In this document: positions 1 to 6,023 of the stretch, one piece after another
Numbering within the stretch: position 1 is the first letter of the stretch
How the letters are laid out: the number at the start of each line of letters is the position of its first letter
NCBI GenBank assembly: GCA_031553565.1
Contig: JAVBLK010000041.1
Coordinates: 1 to 6,861 of the forward strand
Length of the DNA: 6,861 bases
Reading direction: 5' to 3'
Source of the DNA: JAVBLK01 sp031553565
Lineage (GTDB): Bacteria; Bacillota; Clostridia; Christensenellales; DUVY01
Program-made: the position numbers and the translations under genes
Notes under the pieces: model-generated
What the model was told of the DNA's origin: nothing
The model's input: only the letters and a program-made list of their open reading frames with translations
Database searches by the model: none

Positions 1-157
1 GCGCCTTTCAATATTGGCAAGCTTCACTACTTTTTCTACGACTTCGCCGAAAGTACTCGGGATCGCCCGCGTCGTACTGCCTTTCGACGCTTTTCCGTCC
101 ACATACCATGACGTTTGCCCGTTTTCCGTTATTGCCGTCCGCGGGTATTCTATTACT
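1..157 (-). pseudogene. Truncated second copy of the phage tail protein gene (internal fragment, open at window edge)
   Basis: On the minus strand this stretch reads in frame as residues 131-182 of the tail protein encoded at 807-1862. The DNA is identical from 41 to 157 and has seven substitutions between 22 and 40. At protein level only two residues differ: Lys to Glu (residue 171) and Gly to Lys (residue 175). Homology stops sharply at 157/158, where the 5' part of the gene is replaced by unrelated sequence carrying in-frame TAG and TAA codons. The fragment has no usable start of its own and probably cannot be translated as the tail protein. Its 3' part runs out of the window on the left, so I cannot say how much of the gene remains there. 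Confidence 0.8.
1..157 (+). repeat. Direct repeat, left copy
   Basis: This copy matches 1317-1473 in the same orientation at an offset of 1316 bp, with 150 of 157 positions identical. The right boundary is at 157/158, where the two copies diverge completely. The left boundary is not visible because the match already starts at base 1. Confidence 0.93.
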
Positions 158-197
158 TATTGCTATGTTTTCATATGCGACCACCTCCTTGCTATTG
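158..197 (-). other. Orphan ribosome binding site with start codon and in-frame stops
   Basis: Reading the minus strand into the repeat, a GGAGG motif (183-187) is followed after nine bases by ATG AAA ACA TAG CAA TAA, in the same frame as the duplicated tail fragment. A good initiation site is therefore fused to the fragment but blocked by two stop codons within six codons. It may be the start of a lost gene or a translation dead end made by the rearrangement. It lies just upstream of the lipoprotein promoter on the other strand. Confidence 0.4.
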
Positions 198-225
198 TTG
201 CATTTATAGCTTTTTCTGATATAAT
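198..225 (+). promoter_or_regulatory. Candidate sigma-A promoter of the lipoprotein gene
   Basis: A perfect TATAAT (220-225) lies 16 bases downstream of a weak -35 element, TTGCAT (198-203). The start point would fall near 232, giving a leader of roughly 24 bases before the ATG at 256. Purine-rich AAGGG (241-245) and AGGTG (247-251) elements supply a ribosome binding site. The -10 box is convincing and the -35 is not. Confidence 0.55.
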
Positions 226-255
226 ATAGGTATTAAATGTAAGGGTAGGTGTATT

Positions 256-810
256 ATGTTTAAGAAGATAAGTATTGTTTTTTGTTTATTGATAAGCCTT
301 ACATTGGCTGTATGTTTGTCCGGCTGTACCGGCGGCAAGGACTATGACGCGGATATCCAAGCCTTGAAGGACCGTATATCCCAGCTTGAGCAAGATAATG
401 CCGCCGCCAAGAACAAGTTACTGCTGCTGGAAGGCAAGGTCGACGGCGATCCGAATAAGGTCTATCAGTTAGGCGATACTGTCACCTATTCAAGCAACGG
501 GTTAAAGCTGTTCGAGATTAAGGTGACCGCGATCAGCCTTGAGGCAACATCACCTTATAGGACTCTTGTTGACTTTCTTTTCGTTCCATATACTTTTGTA
601 GAGCCAGCCGCATTAGGTAATTTTTTAAGCGCTCAGCTAGTTAATGCAGATAATACGTCGTTGAACAACACTAGTAGCCTTGAAGGTATATCATTTAAAC
701 GTTTTGTCTTTGCTAATACCCAAGCTGGAAAGAAAACCTTATTTATCTGCATTAATTCTGCCAATATGTACATACCATTTGCTGTATATAATTTAACACT
801 AACAGCCTAA
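256..810 (+). CDS. Predicted secreted lipoprotein with coiled-coil segment (DUF4352-like)
   Basis: The 184-residue product begins with a lipoprotein signal peptide: two Lys at 3-4, a hydrophobic core at 5-21, and the lipobox L-S-G-C ending at Cys24. It should be lipidated and anchored on the outer face of the cytoplasmic membrane. Residues 32-62 have heptad-spaced Ile/Leu (IQALKDRISQLEQ) typical of a short coiled coil. From residue 70 the pattern YQLGDTVTY...GLKLFEIKVTAI resembles the beta-sandwich domain of DUF4352-type lipoproteins, though the rest of that fold is not obvious. Function is unknown. The gene sits between two copies of a phage tail gene and overlaps the stop codon of the convergent tail gene by three bases. 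Its 3' 40 percent (from about base 540) is much more AT-rich than the 5' part, which suggests a mosaic origin. It could be a prophage cargo gene. The lipoprotein call is firm and the domain call is weak. Confidence 0.8.
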   Translation: MFKKISIVFCLLISLTLAVCLSGCTGGKDYDADIQALKDRISQLEQDNAAAKNKLLLLEGKVDGDPNKVYQLGDTVTYSSNGLKLFEIKVTAISLEATSPYRTLVDFLFVPYTFVEPAALGNFLSAQLVNADNTSLNNTSSLEGISFKRFVFANTQAGKKTLFICINSANMYIPFAVYNLTLTA

Positions 811-1862
811 TCTATAATTTCAATATTTAATGACGGATTCCATTCAATCGTGCATACATCATCGACATACCTCTTAACCATCTCTTTTGAAAAGCTATTA
901 TAAAAATTCTTTAACTTCAATGTCGCTATATAATGCGTTACAGTTCCCTGCCCATTCTTTACCTCTTCACAGTCGCTTAAAGCTATAGTAAACTTATCAT
1001 CATCCTCCTTTCCGTCTGTGATCTCGGTATAATCCACATTTACCTTGTTGATTACCGTCTTGTTATAATCCGGAAGGTTGTATGTAAAGCTGTTGTCCGG
1101 CGTTATCTTTGCCGGGCTTGTTCCCGCAGCGCTGCCGGCCTTTGCCGCATGTATTTTCCCTTCCCGGTCCGTATAGATATACGCCCTTGCGAATATCGCC
1201 AATTTTTTCAGCATATTCCACGCCGTATCCTTGCCCAGCAGCACACAATCGATTTCCATACCGTTCAGAGCCGGATCGACGACAATTGCTATATCGTCAC
1301 CAAACAGACCTTTTTCGCGCCTTTCAATATTGGCAAGGCCGACTACTTTCTTTACCACTTCGCCGAAAGTACTCGGGATCGCCCGCGTCGTACTGCCTTT
1401 CGACGCTTTTCCGTCCACATACCATGACGTTTGCCCGTTTTCCGTTATTGCCGTCCGCGGGTATTCTATTACTATATTCTGCAACAAATACAGGCTGTCA
1501 TATGCCTTGCACGTTATATACCGGCTGTCCGCCGATATTGCCCATTCATCTGAATAAAACGTCCCCAGGGGATAATCTCTTTGCGGCAGCCGGCTTTCAA
1601 GATCTACGGCGTACACAAACGGTTTTACTATCCTGTTCTTCTTCATCAAGTCGGAGTATTTTGTAAACCTGCCGTACTTATCTTTGATTTTGACCGTACA
1701 TGCCCCCGATGCGATCCCGTACTCCAATCGGTTTGCCGACGGCGACATTTCCTCGAATACCTCGATCGACGCAATATCGTCATTCTCCAGCGAAAATTGC
1801 ACGTCGCTTGAAAAATGCATGATTTTCGCCGTCGTACCGCCTTGGCTCGTCCCCCTGACCAT
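807..1862 (-). CDS. Phage tail/baseplate structural protein, truncated remnant
   Basis: The 351-residue product has the pattern of siphophage minor tail proteins found in Firmicutes prophages. An N-terminal beta domain (MHFSSDVQFSLENDDIASIEV, 15-35) is followed by ACTVKIKDKYGRFTKYSDLM (54-73), the signature LGTFYSDEW (99-107), and ITCKAYDSLYLL (116-127). These correspond to the family pattern of a Gly-x-Phe-Tyr-x-Asp-x-Trp turn and then an Ala-x-Asp motif. Both ends look cut. The ATG abuts the SRP RNA terminator with no ribosome binding site, and family members usually carry another N-terminal domain. The protein ends at TIEWNPSLNIEIID, where relatives as I recall them continue past a W-x-x-(N/D)-P-x-L motif. 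The reading frame is otherwise uninterrupted. No promoter is visible, so transcription would depend on read-through from the SRP RNA gene. Residues 131-182 are duplicated at 1-157. Expression is doubtful. Confidence 0.72.
   Translation of the reverse strand: MVRGTSQGGTTAKIMHFSSDVQFSLENDDIASIEVFEEMSPSANRLEYGIASGACTVKIKDKYGRFTKYSDLMKKNRIVKPFVYAVDLESRLPQRDYPLGTFYSDEWAISADSRYITCKAYDSLYLLQNIVIEYPRTAITENGQTSWYVDGKASKGSTTRAIPSTFGEVVKKVVGLANIERREKGLFGDDIAIVVDPALNGMEIDCVLLGKDTAWNMLKKLAIFARAYIYTDREGKIHAAKAGSAAGTSPAKITPDNSFTYNLPDYNKTVINKVNVDYTEITDGKEDDDKFTIALSDCEEVKNGQGTVTHYIATLKLKNFYNSFSKEMVKRYVDDVCTIEWNPSLNIEIID
1317..1473 (+). repeat. Direct repeat, right copy (inside tail gene)
   Basis: This is the copy that lies in an intact reading frame, matching 1-157. 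Differences are confined to 1338-1356; the remaining 117 bases up to 1473 are identical. A recent duplication of a unit of about 1316 bp explains the layout most simply. Confidence 0.93.
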
Positions 1863-1863
1863 A

Positions 1864-1907
1864 TATATAAAGCCCGCCGGGCGTTCTTACCCGACGGGCT
1901 TTATATA
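1864..1907 (-). terminator. Hairpin terminator of the SRP RNA gene
   Basis: The arms 1864-1881 and 1890-1907 form an 18-bp stem with a single mismatch around an 8-base loop (1882-1889). The GC-rich core is AAAGCCCG.CGGG. On the minus strand the stem ends in GGGCTTTATATATA, a partial U tract. It begins immediately after the 3' end of the SRP RNA, as expected for its terminator. The next base pairs are the ATG of the tail-gene remnant. Confidence 0.85.
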
Positions 1908-2172
1908 CTGCGCACCCTCTGTTGACAGTCCTTACCGGCACATATCCTGCGGCAGGTAACTCCCCAAAAGTATCCTCATGGCGCGCGCCGGAATCCGCTT
2001 AGTGCTGCTGCGTCTCCGCCCTGACACGTTTCACAGCCCGCCGCCGCATAAGACCTTTGGATCATCGCCCCTCTCCGCAGGCTGACACCCATAAGAAAAG
2101 CCGCGAGAGGTATTCAGCCCCGCTGAAGCGGATTTCGGGTACAGGGCACCGCTAACTCCCCGCCTAGCGCAG
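1908..2172 (-). ncRNA. ffs: Signal recognition particle RNA, large (Alu-domain) type
   Basis: This is the RNA scaffold of the signal recognition particle. It binds Ffh and guides co-translational targeting of membrane and secreted proteins. Read on the minus strand, the 5' part carries the bacterial Alu-domain signature: CTAGGCGGGGAG, then AGCGGTGCCCTGTACCCG, then ATCCGCTTCAGCGGGG, closely matching what I know of the Bacillus scRNA. The Ffh-binding helix 8 is at 2004-2025, reading GTCAGG, GCG-GAGA-CGC, AGCAGC, with a GNRA tetraloop at 2013-2016. The 5' terminal CTGCGC pairs with the 3' terminal GCGCAG, which sets both ends and gives a length of 265 nt, normal for the large Firmicutes form. 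It has its own promoter and terminator. The neighbouring prophage debris suggests rearrangement on its 3' side. Confidence 0.95.
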
Positions 2173-2179
2173 TTTTATC

Positions 2180-2207
2180 AGTATAGCATAAGATAAGGAA
2201 AAGTCAA
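2180..2207 (-). promoter_or_regulatory. Strong sigma-A promoter of the SRP RNA gene
   Basis: On the minus strand, TTGACT (2207-2202) and TATACT (2185-2180) are separated by 16 bases. Transcription would start near 2173-2174, exactly at the start of the terminal helix of the SRP RNA. Confidence 0.88.
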
Positions 2208-2264
2208 GCGCGGTAAAGCGTGCAAAGAATGTAAACGCGTAAAAAGCGGATCCGCGCGGCGCAA

Positions 2265-3017
2265 TTATCTTACGATACTTCTGACAACCGAAAACGTAAG
2301 GCCGGTAAGCTCGGCGATCTGGCGCATGCTGGAGCCGGGTACTTTCCTTATTTTCCTCACTATTTCGTTTCGCGTAGCTTTATCAACACCCGCAATATCC
2401 GTGATATTATATTTAGCGTATATCTTTTCAATGTGCTTCATCAGCTTTGAGTCCGAAATATATGACACGCCCTCAAAATCCGAGAACGCCTCGCCCGCGG
2501 CTTCGTCCATATAGCGGATAAACCCTTCCCTGCCGCCAAGCATAGACAGTACCGGCTCGACGTCAACAAGGCTTTCGCCGTTTAAATACGCGCCGTAGCT
2601 GCTCCATTTGTATTCGCCCGCGCCCTTGACCAGGCCGGAGTTTACGGGCAGCTTGTGGATATGCCTGGCGGATTCCAAAAGCCGGCTGTCGCCGATCACA
2701 GGCTCGCTTTTGTACCTATCCATGAACAGTATCCCCGTTCTGTCATGTGTTCTGTTGTACCAGATCGCAAAGCGGGGCGTCAATCTTGAAAAGACCCTGT
2801 TGATAGCTACGCCGGTCTCCTTAATAAGCAGCTGTACATGATCGTCCATAAAACAATAGGCATAAAGGTTAAACGGGAATTCCGCTTTAACTGCAATCAG
2901 TCTTTTAAGGAATTCTTCCTTATCATCGTCAGACTTAAATACCGCAAGCCTGTTTGTCCCGCGAAGAACTACACGGTATATCCCGCTTTCGCTTTTTTTT
3001 CTGGCTGTCCTTGCCAT
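2265..3017 (-). CDS. RAYT-like Y1 transposase-family protein with C-terminal HTH and altered catalytic residues
   Basis: The 250-residue protein belongs to the IS200/REP-associated tyrosine transposase (Y1) superfamily, which nicks and rejoins single-stranded DNA at hairpins. Family landmarks occur in order: IYRVVLRGTNR (13-23), FNLYAYCFMDDHVQLLI (49-65), RFAIWYNRTHDRTGILFMDRYKS (82-104), HIHKLPVNSGLV (119-130) and YKWSSYGAYL (136-145). Residues 205-250 look like a helix-turn-helix (SSMRQIAELTGLTFSVVRSIV). Two catalytic positions deviate. The usual His-hydrophobic-His metal motif reads His60-Val-Gln62. The usual catalytic Tyr of the Y-I-H-x-N-P motif is His119. The protein may have lost DNA cleavage and kept DNA binding, or may use other residues. 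The start is supported by GGAGGAG at 3022-3028. No terminal inverted repeats or accessory TnpB gene are visible, so it is not part of a complete IS. Confidence 0.87.
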   Translation of the reverse strand: MARTARKKSESGIYRVVLRGTNRLAVFKSDDDKEEFLKRLIAVKAEFPFNLYAYCFMDDHVQLLIKETGVAINRVFSRLTPRFAIWYNRTHDRTGILFMDRYKSEPVIGDSRLLESARHIHKLPVNSGLVKGAGEYKWSSYGAYLNGESLVDVEPVLSMLGGREGFIRYMDEAAGEAFSDFEGVSYISDSKLMKHIEKIYAKYNITDIAGVDKATRNEIVRKIRKVPGSSMRQIAELTGLTFSVVRSIVR

Positions 3018-3075
3018 AATGCTCCTCCAATAAGATTAACATATTGCAGCATCTTACAGCTGCTATTTCGGGTCT

Positions 3076-3104
3076 ATTATAATGGATTTCAGAATAAAAG
3101 TCAA
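3076..3104 (-). promoter_or_regulatory. Near-consensus promoter of the RAYT-like gene
   Basis: On the minus strand, TTGACT (3104-3099) and a perfect TATAAT (3081-3076) have the optimal 17-base spacer. The start point near 3069 gives a leader of about 52 bases. That leader contains a small hairpin, GCAGC (3046-3050) pairing with GCTGC (3059-3063), ahead of the ribosome binding site. A promoter this good in front of a supposedly selfish or dead gene suggests it is actively expressed. Confidence 0.82.
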
Positions 3105-3138
3105 AGATTAATCATCTTCCCCCGTCCCTTCTTGCGGC

Positions 3139-3166
3139 CGTATACGGAGGTATACGTTGCATATAC
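3139..3166. promoter_or_regulatory. Operator-like palindrome with phased TATAC repeats
   Basis: CGTATAC (3139-3145) and GTATACG (3150-3156) form a perfect 7-bp inverted repeat around GGAG. TATAC occurs at 3141, 3151 and 3162, i.e. at spacings of 10 and 11 bp, close to one helical turn. The site lies between the divergent promoters of the RAYT-like gene and the XRE regulator, so it is a plausible binding site for the regulator. The binding assignment is inference. Confidence 0.45.
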
Positions 3167-3204
3167 CTGATTTTTGACATTCAGTGTTGCTTTTAGCCAT
3201 TTTT

Positions 3205-3220
3205 TATAATAAAATATAAT
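3205..3220 (+). promoter_or_regulatory. Tandem -10 elements upstream of the XRE regulator gene
   Basis: Two perfect TATAAT boxes (3205-3210 and 3215-3220) lie 10 bp apart. A consensus TTGACA at 3174-3179 is 25 bases from the first, too far for a standard pairing. The candidate -35 elements at proper spacing are poor. This may be an activator-dependent or weak promoter. The leader would be about 65 bases. Confidence 0.45.
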
Positions 3221-3292
3221 CGGGCGGATAAGATACTTGATCCCGGCCGTCAGGAAACAGTATTCGCATATCGATACATAAAGGAGTTAGGT

Positions 3293-4657
3293 ATGGATGC
3301 AGCCAATATCGGAACCGCGGTTTTACGCCTTAGGGAAAAAAGCGGACTGACTCAAAAGCAGCTTGCCAAAGCCCTTCATGTGACCGACAAGGCGGTCTCG
3401 CGCTGGGAAAACGGATACGGCCTTCCCGACATTTCCATTTTGCCGCGTATTGCCGATACTTTCGGGATTACCGTAGACGCGCTGTACTGCCGCGCTGATT
3501 CATGCGCCGCGTCCGCCGCACTTCCCTGTGATACGGAAGCCGCAGAAACCTTAAACGAAAGCACTGAAAGCCTTAAAGCAAGCGGCGGAACAGCGGCGGA
3601 GCAAAAAAAAGAAGAAGCCTGCGGAAGCGTTGCGGAACCGGCAAGAGACAAAAACACAGGCGGGCTGAAGCTTACGCAGATCACTATTAACCAATATACG
3701 GCGGTGCAGGTCATTATGCTGGTAGCCGTCATATTTTTTATGCTTTTCAACTCGTGCCTTTCCGTAAAATACAACAATACCTTATATACCTTTTCAGCCG
3801 TGCCGCTCTACGGCGACGAATACTACCTCAGGCTGTCGGGCGGCCTTCAGGCTTTCTTGTCGGTCATGTGCCCCGCGTTCGTCGCGGCGGTCATTACGCT
3901 GGCAGTGTATATGATAATAAAGGCGGTGCACCCCGACGCAGGATTTTCGTTTATCCCCAATATCGTATTATGCGCCGCTAACGGAACGATGCTTGTATTT
4001 TCGCTGATAGTGTGCGCGGCCCTCAACGGCTATTACGGCAACAACGCTTTCCGTATCCCCGTGACGTACTATTTCGTCTGCGCGCTTTCGGGGGCGCTGC
4101 TGATCTTCGCATATCTTTGCCACAGCCACAGCCGCAGCAAACGGCAAAAGCGCATTATTACAGCGATTACTGTTTCGGCATGCGTTCTTATCCTTACGGC
4201 CGCGAATATCCTCCATTCGCTGACATATGTAAAAACACCCGAATACGCGCAGAGCGCGGTAATGCAGACTGCTAATTTCACAATTGACGACAACGGTAAT
4301 TATGCCGCCGGCATGATCGTCCTTGAAGGCAACGCGCTGCCGCAGGAAATGTATTTTGTGCGGCTGAAAATAGACGGCGAAACCGTGACTGACTTCGAAG
4401 CGCATCAAACAGTGCGGTTAGGCTGCAACAGATACCGGACGGAAAACGGGTATGCCATGCTTATTAGTTTGCACAACCTGAAGCTTAAAACGCCCGCCGT
4501 CGCCGGAAGCAGCGCGGTCTTTGTGCTGTTTATCGACAACATCTATATCGATATAAGCGCAACCGTAACCGCCGACGGCACATTGCCGAAAAGCGCATGG
4601 CAGGTTTTGCCCGAATACGAAAAAGCACTCGGCGTAAAGCACGAGGTCAAATATTGA
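3293..4657 (+). CDS. Membrane-anchored XRE-family transcriptional regulator
   Basis: The 454-residue protein starts with a Cro/CI-type helix-turn-helix at about 7-62 (LRLREKSGLTQKQLAKALHV, then the recognition-helix segment TDKAVSRWENG, then PDISILPRIADTFGITVDAL). A low-complexity Ala/Glu/Ser linker follows (about 68-128). Five hydrophobic segments suit membrane helices (about 136-158, 187-210, 220-244, 257-277, 287-309). The remaining 145 residues (310-454) are polar with beta-strand character. With the HTH in the cytoplasm, five helices put this C-terminal domain outside, where it could sense an extracytoplasmic signal. The target is unknown. The start is supported by AAGGAG at 3281-3286, six bases before the ATG. 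The gene for a small membrane protein follows after 55 bp, so the two probably form an operon. An 8-A run in the linker (3603-3610) contains a slippery A AAA AAA in the reading frame. Confidence 0.88.
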   Translation: MDAANIGTAVLRLREKSGLTQKQLAKALHVTDKAVSRWENGYGLPDISILPRIADTFGITVDALYCRADSCAASAALPCDTEAAETLNESTESLKASGGTAAEQKKEEACGSVAEPARDKNTGGLKLTQITINQYTAVQVIMLVAVIFFMLFNSCLSVKYNNTLYTFSAVPLYGDEYYLRLSGGLQAFLSVMCPAFVAAVITLAVYMIIKAVHPDAGFSFIPNIVLCAANGTMLVFSLIVCAALNGYYGNNAFRIPVTYYFVCALSGALLIFAYLCHSHSRSKRQKRIITAITVSACVLILTAANILHSLTYVKTPEYAQSAVMQTANFTIDDNGNYAAGMIVLEGNALPQEMYFVRLKIDGETVTDFEAHQTVRLGCNRYRTENGYAMLISLHNLKLKTPAVAGSSAVFVLFIDNIYIDISATVTADGTLPKSAWQVLPEYEKALGVKHEVKY

Positions 4658-4712
4658 ACGCCGGACAGACCGGAACAAACGCTTCAAAAGAATATTGAAA
4701 GGAGAACGCACT

Positions 4713-5099
4713 ATGAAAAAAGCATTGGAGCTTGCGGCAGTATGGGCCTTGCCCGCCTGTTTGATGTTCAGTATCGGAGTATGCACCTTAGCAAGCACCT
4801 TTATGAACGCTTCGCAGGCAATGCCCGCGCTGCTTATCGCCGCCGCATTGACCGTACTGCAGGTGTCGGCGCCCATGCGCGCGCGCGCCGCAGTGATATT
4901 GGCGCTGGCAAAAAACGTGCCGCTGACGCTTTATCTGTGTTTCTGGGCGTTACAGATGGCTTTTATGGCGCACCATTCGGCCTTCATCGCAATTGCCGGA
5001 ATACTGCCGCTTGCCGCCGCGATTTTCACGCTGATATATGATCTGCTGCGCCCGTTCCGGCCGGCGGCGCAAAATAATAGTAAAGGAAACGATGAATAA
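4713..5099 (+). CDS. Small four-helix membrane protein of unknown function
   Basis: The 128-residue protein is almost entirely hydrophobic, with four likely membrane segments (about 7-29, 35-53, 59-83, 88-110) and a short polar tail. I do not recognise the family. The ATG at 4713 is chosen because AAAGGAG (4698-4704) sits nine bases upstream; an in-frame TTG at 4695 would place the ribosome binding site inside the gene. It follows the membrane-bound XRE regulator by 55 bp with no terminator visible between them, so it is probably co-transcribed. Such pairs often consist of a regulator and its partner or target membrane protein, but that is inference here. Confidence 0.75.
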   Translation: MKKALELAAVWALPACLMFSIGVCTLASTFMNASQAMPALLIAAALTVLQVSAPMRARAAVILALAKNVPLTLYLCFWALQMAFMAHHSAFIAIAGILPLAAAIFTLIYDLLRPFRPAAQNNSKGNDE

Positions 5100-5196
5100 A
5101 TACTCGAGCTGAATTCGGGCAGATTTTTGATACAGGTTATAAATTGCCGCCGCGGGATTCAAAGGTATTTGTTCATTGTTTCCCAAACAGCGCGCG

Positions 5197-5994
5197 TCAC
5201 AGCACGCCCTCTTTCTTCATTATTCTGCGGATATATTCACAGCTTTCCGCGACCTCGGAAAAATCCTTGTAGTCCTTACTGTAGACCTCCATCATGACGG
5301 GGCCGTTGTAGCCGGTTTTCTTTAAACGCCTGAAAAGCTCGGCAAAATCTATATCGCCGCGGCCAGGAAGGGTCGTCTGGTTCGAATGCGCTATATCGCA
5401 TATGTGCACCGTTTCGATGCGCCCCGCCATCGCGTCTATATACTCGCCGTACGGTATGCCGGAAAGGACCGCCTGCTTTATATCCAGAGTCGCTTTAAGC
5501 AGCGGGCATCTGCCCTTCAATTCGTTAAAATACTCCGGGGAGGAAAAATAACACCAGTGCACATTTTCGTAAGCTATGCTGACGCCGTATCCGGAGGCGT
5601 CCTCCGTAAGGCGGTTGATACATTCTGACAGGTAACCGTAATCAAAAACATAAGGGACTTTTTTCAGCTTCGCCGGGCCGTGGAACGTGTAGTTTTTCGC
5701 GCCCATGCTTTTGCCGGCGGCCAAAACCTTATGGAAAAGCTTCTGCGCGTCGCTGTAAACCCTGGGATTCCTGTTGAATAGTTCAGGCTCGAATTCGTTA
5801 CTGAGGGCGTGTACCGAATGTACCGATACGCCGTTGCGTTTTGAATTGAACAGAGCGGAAAACTCCGGTTCGTACTCGCAATAGGTATTCATAAACACTT
5901 CGCATATATTGCAGCCCAAGGACTTTATAACCGCGAAAGCATCCTCTGTGTAGAGCCTAGGGAAAAAAATCGCCGTCGAAACACCCAGTTCCAT
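5197..5994 (-). CDS. Sugar phosphate isomerase/epimerase, xylose-isomerase-like TIM barrel
   Basis: The 265-residue protein fits the AP-endonuclease-2/xylose isomerase-like barrel family, cytoplasmic metal-dependent enzymes acting on sugars, inositols or related keto-acids. The expected metal-binding set is complete and correctly ordered: Glu143 (AYENVHW), Asp171 (ATLDIKQA), His197 (VHICD) and Glu236 (MMEVYS). Supporting motifs are SVHSVHA (57-63), FHGPAK (104-109) and LPGRGDIDF (209-217); the last is the usual Pro-Gly-x-Gly-x-x-Asp-Phe stretch before the final strands. Length is normal for the family. The substrate cannot be told from sequence. The start follows a modest AAGGAA at 6004-6009. 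The gene lies 92 bp downstream of hpf on the same strand, with a perfect hairpin between them, so co-transcription is possible but uncertain. Confidence 0.87.
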   Translation of the reverse strand: MELGVSTAIFFPRLYTEDAFAVIKSLGCNICEVFMNTYCEYEPEFSALFNSKRNGVSVHSVHALSNEFEPELFNRNPRVYSDAQKLFHKVLAAGKSMGAKNYTFHGPAKLKKVPYVFDYGYLSECINRLTEDASGYGVSIAYENVHWCYFSSPEYFNELKGRCPLLKATLDIKQAVLSGIPYGEYIDAMAGRIETVHICDIAHSNQTTLPGRGDIDFAELFRRLKKTGYNGPVMMEVYSKDYKDFSEVAESCEYIRRIMKKEGVL

Positions 5995-6023
5995 ATTATG
6001 TCATTCCTTATTTACCGGCATAA

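Noticed and set aside
1109..1666. Plus-strand open frames opposite the tail gene, including the frames that cover both repeat copies
   Set aside because: They are antisense shadows of the minus-strand tail gene, rich in Pro, Arg and Ser without domain signatures and without ribosome binding sites.
2248..2257. GCGGATCCGC palindrome followed by T5 on the minus strand, as terminator of the RAYT-like gene
   Set aside because: The palindrome has no spare loop, so only about three base pairs could form around GATC; too weak to call.
4695..4712. Upstream TTG start for the four-helix membrane protein
   Set aside because: It would place the AAAGGAG ribosome binding site inside the coding sequence; the ATG at 4713 fits better.
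4418..4876. Minus-strand open frame spanning the end of the regulator and the small membrane protein
   Set aside because: It crosses an intergenic gap on the other strand, has no initiation signals, and the plus-strand genes have clear domains and ribosome binding sites.
5102..5115. Adjacent CTCGAG and GAATTC sites resembling a cloning linker
   Set aside because: The surrounding sequence is continuous genomic-looking DNA; two six-base sites close together can occur by chance.
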